Source of the DNA: Undaria pinnatifida
Lineage: Eukaryota; Sar; Phaeophyceae; Laminariales; Alariaceae
NCBI GenBank assembly: GCA_012845835.1
Contig: JABAKD010000016.1
Location: 10,785,007-10,849,006, forward strand
Reading direction: 5' to 3'
Length of the DNA: 64,000 nucleotides
The translations under genes and the position numbers were made by a program. This document shows, piece after piece, positions 12,020 through 32,300 of this stretch; within the stretch, counting starts at the first letter, position 1, and every line of letters begins with the position of its first letter. The notes under the pieces are model-generated. The model did no database searches and had not been told where the DNA came from. It worked only from the letters and a program-made list of their open reading frames with translations.

Positions 12020-13620
12020 TTTTATGTGGAAGTTGATGAAAGCTCCCATGGAAGCTTCCATCGCTTCCATGGAAGTTTCAACGCTTCCATGCCCTGGAAG
12101 CTTCCATGAACGCTTCCGTGAAGCTTCCGTGGAAGTAACTTCCATGGAAGTTTTCCGTGGAAGCCTCCAGGGAAGTTGGATATATGGAAGTAACTTCCAC
12201 AGAAACTTCCACGGAAGCTTTCGTGGAAGTAAATTTGCTTCCACGGAAGCTTTCTCGGAAGCAATCACGAAAGCGGAAGCTTCCACGGAAGCTTTCACGG
12301 AACGGAAGCTTTCACGGAAGCTTTCACGAAAGCTCTCACGGAAGCTTTCGTGCAAGTAAATTTGCTTCCACGGAAGCTTTCACGGAAGCTTTCACGGAAG
12401 CTTTCACGGAAGCTTTCACGGAAGCTTTCACGGAAGCTTTCACGGAAGTAAATTTGCTTCCACGGAAGCTTTCACGGACGCTTTCACGGAAGCTTTCGTG
12501 GAAGTAAATTTGCTTCCACGGAAGCTTTCACGGAAGCTTCCGTGGAAGTTAATAATAGGTTGGAATAATAAATAACCATTTTCTTCCACGGAAGCTTTAA
12601 AAGAAAACTCCCATGGAAGCTTCCGCGATAGCTTCCGTGAAAGAAAATTACTGCCACGAAAGCTTCTGTGAAAGCTTCCGGCATGTGGTTGGCATACTCT
12701 TTAAATACCCTAACCCCAACCCTAACCCTAACCCTAACCCAATGAAACGCAACAATCATTGTACGCAGGGTGAAACCCCATTCGCCTCGTACACAGTGTG
12801 CGTCAACCATGTTGTCCAATAAGTGGTAAGCTCTACTGGAGGCACAGTAGTGTGCAATACAAATACATCCGTGGCATCTGCCGTGGAAGCCGCTGAGATT
12901 CCGTGGAAGCTGCGGAAAGTAAAATGTAAAATTCCGTGGATGTAGCTTCCAACTTTTCGTGGAAGCTACTTCGAAAGCTTTCACGAAAAGCTTTCGTGGA
13001 AACTTTCGTGGAGGCCGCTGAGCTTCCGACCTTCCGTGGAAGCTGCCGCTTGCTTCCATGGAACTAAAACCTAAAAATCCGTGAAAATGCTTTCGCAGAA
13101 GCTTTCGAATCCGTGAAAGCTTCCGTGAATTGCTTTCGTGGGAGCTTCCGTGGAAACTTTCGTGGAAGCTTCCGTGGAAGCTATCATGGAAGCTTTCGTG
13201 GAAGTTTTCGTGGAAGCTTTCGTAGAAACTTTCGTGCAAGCTTCCGTGAAGCTTTGGTGGAAGCTCCCGTGGGAGCTTTCGTGAAAGCTTTCGTGGAAGC
13301 TTCGTGGAAGCTTTCGTGGAAGCTTTTGTTGAAGCTTCCGTGCGAAAGCTTCCGTGAAAGCTTTCGTGGAAGCTTCCGTGGAAGCTTTCGTGGAAGCTTT
13401 CGTGGAAGCTTCCGTAGACGCTTTCGTGGAAGCCTCCGTGAAAGCTTTCGTGGAAGCTACTTCCATGGAAGCCACGGAAGCTTTCGGGAAGCTTTCGCGA
13501 AAGCTTCCGTGGAAACGTCCGGGATTTTTTTTCCGTGGGAGCTTCCATATCTTCCATTGAAAGCTTTCACGGGAGCTTCCACGGAAGTTTTCATGAAAGC
13601 TATGGAAGCTTCTATAGTGA
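12020..13620. repeat. AAGCTT-rich minisatellite in two inverted arms
   Basis: About 1.6 kb of 11-12 bp units. The left arm (to about 12660) is mostly CGGAAGCTTTCA. The right arm (from about 12860) is mostly TGGAAGCTTTCG or TGGAAGCTTCCG, close to the reverse complement of the left. Each unit centres on the palindrome AAGCTT. Open frames of up to 357 codons run through it and read as S-F-H-E or E-A-F-T repeats. They arise because the unit length keeps frames open and are not called as genes. Confidence 0.85.
12707..12740. repeat. Interstitial telomere-like CCCTAA tract
   Basis: Five to six units of CCCTAA (one variant CCCCAA) between the two arms of the AAGCTT minisatellite. TTAGGG is the common telomere repeat in many eukaryotes, including brown algae as far as I know. 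Confidence 0.75.
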
Positions 13621-13969
13621 GTAGCTGCTGCCTCGGATATTTTATGGCGGCACTCCATGAGCACCGTTGATGTGGCCGGGTAGCCACTCGTGACGATACC
13701 CCCCTAAAAAACGCTGAGAACCCCCTCCATGGCATCCATACCACACCGTAACACGGTGCCTCGTTGCTTCGAAAAATACGAAAGCGAAAGCGCGTGCAAA
13801 GAATACAAAATGATAACAAACGTGTGTCTGCTTCTGCAATGTCCCGCTCATCCACACACGAAATAAGTTCGGCGACGGGGCTCTGTATCGGGTGCTCGCT
13901 GGCCAGTAGCTAACCACCTGCCAATCAACCCACATGGTAGGCCAGCTCCGTCACTGACCAACACCCGCC

Positions 13970-14940
13970 TCCAAAACGTTAGGCAACTGGGCTATCAGAT
14001 TAGACCCAAAAAACCTCACGGCGGCTAGACTACTGTGCAGGACTCCGAACCAATCGAAGACCAAAACAATCGGTAACTGCGCTAACATAACAGGTTCGAA
14101 AATTATCGGCTGCCGGGCTATTTCATCGGACCCAAAAAAACGTTCGTGCGGCTGTCTGGGCGATATTGGCCGTCCCCCAACAAGGCGGTCTGAGCAAGGC
14201 GGTATCCCTATATAAGGCGGTCAAAATCGCTTGACGCTGCTGCGGAACTGCACTCATGACCTGGAATGAACAGTGCGGCTTCCCTCTACAAAGTGGTCAT
14301 ATTGCTCTGGCACACCACACCACCGCCTCACTGGGGGACCCCTACTGTACCCAGTATACTACTGTATCGGATCAGACCCCGAACCAAATCGGAAGCTGGT
14401 CTATTATCAGACTCGAAAACTATCGGCGGCTGAGCTACTTTTCGGACCTAAAAACGCCCGTGCGGCTGCCTGCCTGGGCCCTATCGGATCAGATCCCACA
14501 CAACATCGGAAGCTGGTCTACAATCGGACTCGACACGGATAGGCGACTGAGCTACCTTTACGACGAGCTCCTGGTCTAACGCGGACCGTCCGCTGACCAA
14601 TAACACAAGACAACTTGACGACAGTCCGAAAATATCCTGCTGCGCGCATTCCCAGCAACATCTATGCGTACTATGTTGGGGGGTTTTTCGATTCAAAAAC
14701 GGTACGTAGGGTGGCTGGCTGGGCTATCGGATCAGGCTCCAAACCTAATCGGAAGCTGGTGTACTTTCGGGCTCGAAGCTTGCATCGGCGGCTGAGCTAT
14801 TTCATCGGGCTAAAAACATTCAGGCGGCTGGCTGAGCTATCCGATAGGACTCCAAAACTAATGAGAAGCTGGTCCAGTATCGGACTGGAAATTATCGGCG
14901 GCGGCGCTATATTGACCGGACTCAAGAATAATCGGGAGCC
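13970..14940. repeat. Degenerate tandem repeat of roughly 130-145 bp
   Basis: Recurring phrases TATCGGATCAGA, CGGAAGCTGGTCTA and TATCGGCGGCTGAGCTA are spaced about 130-145 bp apart in at least five decayed copies. The array runs up to the stop codon of the minus-strand EEP gene, so it forms that gene's 3' flank. Confidence 0.7.
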
Positions 14941-14948
14941 TGTACGGA

Positions 14949-24660
<9,712 letters not shown>

Positions 24661-25527
24661 CCGCTGTCCTGCCGCAACGCACCTACTGGCAGCCAGGAGC
24701 GGCGCAATCCCACCGCCCCATCCCCTCATTCCCGCTAATAAACATCCGAAACATTCCTAACGGAACTCCTTCATGTCATCATCGGCTCAAAGAGCACCTC
24801 ACAGAGAGGTTGGATTACTGTCGCTATGGTGATGTCGGTGTCACAGGCAAGCCGAGGACTCTTCTGCGTCCTGCTCTCCCTCCCAGAGACGAAGGTAAGA
24901 CCCCGCCAAGCCGCCCAAAAATCGCACCAGCCTGCCCACTTTGCCAAGCCTACAGCATTTTTGCTTTTTTTAATGCTGTGCGTGGATCTGTACCGCGCAA
25001 CATCAGGAACAAGTTGCAGTACGCCAAGAGCCGCGCACGACGAGTCCCTACATCGTGTCAGCGAGCTCGGACGAACACAACAGCAGCGCACTGAGGACGT
25101 CATCCGTGCATCCCAACGCTGCCGATCGCCCCTTTCGCACACCATATACCTCTCTCGTGCACACACCATAAGGTATCCGGCTGATGACACTTGCTGACTC
25201 TGCTGCTGATTGCTGTTGTTCCGTATGACATAGAGCACCCGTCAAGAACCTCCCTCTGCGTATGACCTTTTGTGTGCAGGAGCGAAGCCAGAACAGACCA
25301 CCTCTGCCAGTGGCAGAGGCGGCAGTATGATCGTGGTGCTCACAACTCGACCCTCCAGTAGAGCTTACAACTTGGTCCAGCTCTGACGAAAATGGTTGGT
25401 AGTCCACACTATTAACTCTTCAACACACCTTTATTCAGAGAAATTGCCAGTGATTTTCACATGGACCGACCCGTGGCCTCGTCAGGAGACTTCTAAGCAC
25501 TCGCCGATCGAGTCAGGAAGTCTCACA

Positions 25528-25605
25528 GGTCGGGTCGGGTCGGGTCGGGTCGGTTCGGGTCGGGTCGGGTCGGGTCGGGTCGGGTCGGGTCGGGTCGGGT
25601 CGGGT
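25528..25605. repeat. GGTCG (GGGTC) pentamer array
   Basis: About 15 pentamers with one T substitution, followed by degenerate units to about 25690. The same unit and similar flanks occur at 37375-37475 and 59525-59657. Confidence 0.9.
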
Positions 25606-25699
25606 CAGGTCGGATCGGATCGGTCCTGGAGGTTTTAAATCTCACGGACCGGGTCAGATCACCCTGACCCGACCCGACCCTCGAGACGTGACCCGACCC

Positions 25700-25800
25700 G
25701 TTAACCCCTTCACAGCTGGAAACCCGTTGTGGGGGACGAATTACTTGAAATTAGCATAGGGAGATATTTTGGGGCTCTAAAGGGGGTCAAATAGCGCTCG
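25700..25800 (+). repeat. Family E short repeat, copy
   Basis: The CTGGAAACCC..TTACTTGAAATTAG..AGGGAGATATTTTGGGGCTC phrase recurs near 37600-37680, 43935-44010 and 47175-47265, often close to GGGTC arrays. Class unknown. Confidence 0.6.
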
Positions 25801-26309
25801 GGATTTCGCGTCAGATCCCCCTGACCCGACCGGACCCTCGAGTAGTGAACCGACCCGGTAAAATGCGCTGGGAATTTTCCCAGGGGGTCTAGGTTAGAGT
25901 CAGGGCCAAGGTCAAGGTTATTTCAGCCTTTTTGTCGAAAGGAGGCCAAGACCTATGCAGCCGTCCGTAGAGAGAAAGATATCAACGTCACGTTACAACT
26001 GGCTAACTGTTATTTTCCCCGAATCACGTCCCCCTCTCGCCTTCGGCTGCAACATCGTCCCACTCACTACCCCCCGCCCCCGCCCCCCGGGAGCAGGCGT
26101 TCGTAGCGTCAATCGGCGGCCTCAGCCCCCGACTTTTGTCGCGACAATGCCCGACAAGGCACCAACTTGAAAACAGTCCGCTTGTCACCAGCAAAATAGC
26201 AACAGCAGCGACAGCAGCAGCAGCAGCGACCAAGGTACTTCATCTAAGACCTTCCGTGCCGCGCTCGACAAGGGTGCTCGCGGGAGTATCTTCGTCTGAT
26301 CAGGAAACA

Positions 26310-29300
26310 ATGCAGCAAGCGCAGCCTTCCTCCACCGCTTCCGCCGAGCGAAACAGCCTTGCGGGCGTCGCGGCAGGGCTGGAAGGGGAAGGCAGGGGGC
26401 TTGCAAGCGGGGGTGGAGGTGGAGGTGGGGGGAGGGGGGGGGGGCACGACGGCATGTTTGATAACTTGCCGACCCAGACAGTGTCGGGAGATGGAAGCTA
26501 CACAGCGGTGCTGATTGTACCGACGGGAATAGGTGCAGCGATAGGTGGTTATGCCGGTGACGCTCTCCCCGTAGCCAGGTAATAACAAAAAACGCCACTA
26601 TTGGTGGAAAACCCAAACCAAAAGAACCTTATTACAGGGCATGCAGCTATAATGGTGGGGCACACGGAACGTGCAAGCATTTCATACAAGCAGTCTCTGT
26701 AACCCTGCTCGTATGTTGCACTTTTTTTCCAGAGATGTAAGAAACCGTTTGAGTGTAAATGTGAATATCTGACGGCCCTTCGTTTCCAGACGGAAGGGTA
26801 GTAGGCATGTGTTAGGTTTGGACGAGTTTCGGTTTCCCAATGGCCGTCAGCAGCATGTACCAGGTAGGGAACAACATTGCCGGGCTTTTGTGCACGATTT
26901 ACGTGTAGATTCAACGAGAGAGAGCAGGAGCTATCGTCTACTGGAACGGAATCGTCAGTTCCATATATCGGATTCACTTATACTGCTAATGCTATACTAT
27001 CACATGAAACACTGACACGTCTCGAGGCTCTATCTCGGTGCTTAAGGGTTGCAAAAGATGGCACCGAAGTGTCTGTTAAGATCACTTGTTAAGAAGAAAG
27101 AAGATCGTTTCAAAGTGGCGCTTATGTGATTCCCCGCATGTTATGTCTCTCCGCATCCAGATTAAGATACTTACAGTAGTGTGCTAGAGGTAGTGACTAC
27201 GAACCAAATAGATCCTTATGGACAGCAGAGTCCATGTTCCGATATCATACCTGCCGTGAAGCTCGCCCCTACTTTGTGGAACTCCTTTTAAACATTCGTC
27301 GTGGTCACTCTAAGCCAGAAACACCCCCCCCCCCCCCCCCCCGATTGAGCCCAGCGAGCCGGATACACCCACAGTACGTATGATGTGTTCGTGTCCCATG
27401 ATCAATTATCTCCGGCTGTGGTTGTAGTCGAGAACTGTTTGTTATTTCATAGTCTCCGAAGTTATCATTCCGCGCTTTCAAAAGAGTTATTGGAATTTAT
27501 GTCAGTGAACAAGGGCTACTTTTTTGGGCAATGAGGAACGGACAGAAAAACAACAACTACCCGTCCACCGTTCACCAACGTACCAAAGCTGACGACAGTT
27601 GCCGCGAACCTGCTGCCCCGACTTCCTTGTGGCGGCTGTACCATCCTCTATTGAGACGCCATGACCAAGTTATCAATAGTCTGAATCCGAGTTGTCGCCC
27701 ATGATTGGCCGGGTTGGGTTATGCAGGGCCATGTCTTCCGTGGTGGACCATCTCGTCACGCACCCGAACGTCATGAACGGCGCAATGCTCAGCTGGCCTC
27801 AGAAAGGGATGCAGTATGTCGAGGGCTACGCGCTCGATGAGTTCTGCGCTGGAAGGTGGGGGTAGAAACAGGGGGGGGGGGGGTACTTAGTTGGTGCATG
27901 GCCGTAGTCGTATAACCATAGACCCTCGCATCCCTACGATACCGGGACGGAACACGTTGGATTTTTACCAACCACGCATATATTGCTTGCACCAAGCGCG
28001 AAGCGCCGTGAGGTGTTCGGCGAGTCGCATGAAGGGTGGACTGCATCCTTTCAAGAACCGCTCGTAAGACGGACTTCGGCACCTGGTGCCTACTCTCTTG
28101 CTCATGGATGACGGCGCCAACGAGTTACTTTGTTTTCTGCCGTGGCCACTCCAGAGACAGCAGAGACGGGGGGGGCGGAAGGGGGGGGGGGGCTACTGTC
28201 GTACAGCATGTTATAGATGATGCCCCTCATTCAATCTACCAAGCGGTAGAAAGCATAGTACCACTGCGGTGTACCCATGTAGGTACCGGTATTGCAGTGT
28301 CCGCACGTAGTATGACAGGTCGGTTTACAAGTTGAAATTCTCGCTATATTCGCGTGTCCACAACTTCTACATCGTCCCCTCCATATCGAGTACTGGGCAC
28401 GAAACGCCTCATTGCCGCCTCCCCGAACCCCTCCCTCGTCGCGCTTCTCCGCCCCTCCTTGTCTTTAGGTGGGGCTTGCTACCCGTTACGAAGGGGGGGC
28501 ACCGCATCGGAGTGGTCCTCGATTGCGCCATAGAAGACGACTTGATGCTGCGACACGTGCAGGTGTAACGGCGGTGGCAACCGCGACGGAGATTGGCTGA
28601 AACTGGCGATTCCTCTTGCTGTAGGTCATTTCGAATTGAGACGTTTCGCACCATAACTTAGACTTGTTTTGAACAAAAAAATCGAGCGTTTTTCACTAAT
28701 TATCGAGAAGATTTGAAGGAAATCGGGTGAGGGAGGCTAGATATGGACGCGTATTGCACGGAATTGATCATTTTTCGCACGGAGTCAAGGGCTATGGAAC
28801 GAAAATCGAGAGGAATGTTTGCACGAAATCGAGGCAGTTTGCACGAAATGGACTTATTTTGCTCGAATTGGAGGCGTTTTGTGCGATGCGAAAATCGATG
28901 GGTTTTGCACGGCGTCGAGTCCCTTGATTGTTTGGCGTTCCGTCCATTTTATTTTGGTGGAGATCGCACGAGACATATCGCGCGTTGAAGCGTTGAAGAC
29001 CCCTTTCCACCCAACAACCGTCGTCCCTTTCGTAGTTTCATTGCGGCAGTACGGTAGAAACATGTTATTCACCGTGCCGTCTTCAAAAAGGTTCTGGAGT
29101 GTTTGAGTTCTGCCCCCTCCCCGCTCCCCCGGCCAACCCCTCCCTAGCCCCGCTCACCCCCTTTCCAAACAAGCCCCGCTCTCTATTTTCCGCTCAACCG
29201 GAAATTTTGACCGCCTGTACGGCCATTCCACCATCTGTATTTTACGACCGTTTCACCGTCTGTACGGCCAAACAGACCGACCGATTTCAATCGCGGGCAC

Positions 29301-32300
29301 GACCATGTCGCAGTCGTTACGACCGTGTCACTTTCTGTGCGGCCGTTCCACCGCCGGTACGACCAAGCGGACCGAGCGCTTCACCGTATTTACTGGTTGA
29401 TTGGTTGATTGACGCCACCAGGCTGCCAACGCGGCGAGGGCAACGCTCGGGATAAACGTGGCCGAGTACTGCGTCACGGAGGAGCCAGCCGCGGTGACCC
29501 TCGAGATGACAAGCGGGGGCGCGAGCTGGGGCACGGTTAAGGGGCTGGACTCGCTTGTTGCCGCGGGGAGGAGGCTAGTGGAAGAAGCGGGGTAAGGATA
29601 GCTCTTTCGGAACTGCACCCAGAATATATACTTGGAGTTAGAGTGGGGTAAATGTCTGCGGTTGTAGAAAAAAAAAAGCGTTAAAAATAGGAAGTGCACT
29701 ACAACTGTAAGATCGAGGATTTCGTCGAAACTTGTCTGTGCAAGCTGTGTGTATGGCTCTTCGATCGCGCGTGTTCCGGGATGTGTGTGTCTTCAGGAAG
29801 GACATACAGTAGGTCGGCGAGTCCCCTTAGTAATGGTAAACACTGCACACACAGTTGTAGAGACAAGAAATTACTGGGAATTCTTGTGTAGTGCTTGGTG
29901 CGGAATGGAGAAGGGTTAAACGGCATATCGCACCTTCAAAACTTGAGCGTCGATTTAAGAGAATTACCGAAAGATGTAGAACGTGCGCGGCTGGCGTAAC
30001 ACACTGCCTGCAGAAATTAAAGTGTCGACTATTTAATCGGTAGACCTCACAGCCACGGTGCTTTTTGTAGTAATTTTATTAAACGCGCAGCGTAACCGTT
30101 TGGCTGAGACAGGTTTGTGTAGTATTAGTTTCCTATATTTTTTCCTCGGCTATTGGTATGCATCAATGTGTTGCTTTGTTTGAAAGCTGTTGCACACCGC
30201 TTTTGTTTTGCTGTTCCTACGATTAGGCCGGGGGGAGGGTTGTAGTATTTCTGTCTCCCTCTCGCTAACTGTCAAGTGTGCTCTGTTTACTTGTCTTGTA
30301 AGCTGCGAGCACCGCTCTTTGCTGTTTTGTTACTCCGAGGCCGTTCTTGTTTTTGGTGACTGGGCGCGAACTGGTCGGCATGCCTCCTTTCGCAGGTGCA
30401 CGGCGATCGCTGTAGTGGCGAGGTTTCCCGATGACGAAGACGAGGAGGCGTTACAAGCGTACAGGTGAAGCGGTCGGAAACTGTCAAACGGAGGGAAAAA
30501 TAAAAAGTAAAATGGTCTATTTTTCGCTCAACCCTTCCACGGCTGGAAAAAAAATATACTATTCTAATTCCAAGATATACTGTCCCCAAAAGACGCGGTT
30601 GCAGTTCTAAAACGACCGAGAAGCGGAGAAGACAGAAATGACACAGATGACGCTACGATTTGCAACTTTTGGGCCAGGCGTTTCTGTCGTTCTGATTGGT
30701 GGAACTCCTCCAGTGTGGAACTGTTGGTTGCTATGATACCTGTACAAGTATGTATGTTTTAGGGCTAGCGCATGCCAATAATAGTAGGTGATGGCCCGGT
30801 TGAGCGAACGAGTGCCTTCGAAGTCATGTCGCACAGGGTGACACATTGGGCTCCTCACGTTGGGATCTCAGAAACTTCTTAGGATCTAATAAACTTGTTA
30901 GAAATTTCTGCTGCACCCCTATCGTGGGATGGTCTACTGAATCGGCCTAAAATGTCGCTAGGAACTAGCGCAACAGGGACAAAAGCCCCTCTGCCGCCAA
31001 CTTGCGTGCGGTTTTTTCGACCGGCGGCGACGGGCGTATAAGTACATGCCGGCTTGAACGATCAAAGAAACGGGTCCCAACCTAAGGTTGTAGGGTGTGG
31101 CCTGCAAGACCGTGCGCTGCGATGGGCTCTGGGAGAGAAGACAGTTAAGGATTGCGGGTGTCCCCTGCAGGCGGGGCTGCGCCTTGCTAGGGTTTGCGCA
31201 GTACGGCAGAAGGAATAGAAGGACGATGCCTCCCGGTCCGTTCACGATGCTAAAGATGGATCGCCACCCGCCCCCCGCCCCCCCGCCCCCCCGCGTTGGG
31301 GCGGGCGCGAAAACAGCGCAGATGCGTTTTTTTGTGTGTTCGCTTCTGTGCGTTGTACTGCGCGGTGGCAGTAACGTCACTCTCCCACGCCGACGAGGTT
31401 TGTACATAGTTCCTCATGAAGTTTACGGCAGTGGTCCTTCTATAGTGCCGGTATGTGCACTATAGAGAGAAATACCGGCACAATAGCGGGGTCTCTCTAT
31501 GGTGATGGTAGTTTCCAGCCGGAAATACCGCCACTATAGCGGGGTCCCTCTGTAATGTGGGTATGTTTCAGCAGGGAATACCGGCACTATTGCGGGATCC
31601 CTCTATAATGCGGGTGTGTTCCAGCCAGAAATACCGGCACTATAGCGGCAACCGGTACTATTACTCCACACACGGCCACTACTAGTTGTTCCCGCCTGTC
31701 AAGCGATGGCACAGGCACTATAGCGGGCCATCGGCACTACTCAACCGGCACTATACAGGAACCTGTACTGTAATGATTCATTGAACGCCGTTTCGACGAG
31801 CGGGGGTGGGGAGGGTGAGGGGGAACGGATTGACAGCTTTTGCATAGGAGGGCCTCGAAAAACGAAAGAAGCAGGGTATCACTACGGCAGCTGAGAATCT
31901 CGAAAACAACCGCCGGCGACAAGTTGTATATACAGCGCCGAATGGATGAATAAGTCGACCCTTCCCCCCTTCCTCCCCCTCGTAACGCCGTTGCTTACTG
32001 TACAATGCCGGGGGCCGACCCAACAACGCTGGGGTAACTTGACGGCAGGGAAGGTCAGGGCGTTGACGCCGTCGGGGGTGCCGAGGCAATCATCTCGCAC
32101 GTCATGACTCAGGTGAACGCTGGCGTAGGATAGGCCCGCGTTGGCTTATGAAAATTGACGAGCTTAAAAGGCTGAACGGTGGGAATGCTGAACCCTATGC
32201 GCGATAAAAATGAAGGCAAGTACCGGGGGAGGGAAGGGAAGACACCTGGGACCACGGCTTGTCCCAAAGGTCGATGGCGATAAAACGTCTCTTACGAGTG

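Larger units (their letters stand above)
24661..26309. promoter_or_regulatory. Divergent intergenic region between the EEP and DUF3326 genes
   Basis: The two genes point away from each other, so both promoters should lie here. No TATA box or named factor site can be asserted. A possible extra 5' exon of the DUF3326 gene lies at 24826-24894: a 23-codon frame ending GACGAAG/GTAAGA that starts with a hydrophobic stretch. If real, the shared promoter would be under 200 bp. A GGGTC array occupies 25528-25605. Confidence 0.4.

Noticed and set aside
12484..13557. 357-codon minus-strand open frame (and a 185-codon plus frame) in the AAGCTT array
   Set aside because: Translation is a monotonous S-F-H-E / A-S-T-K repeat produced by the minisatellite. 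Similar frames are open on both strands.
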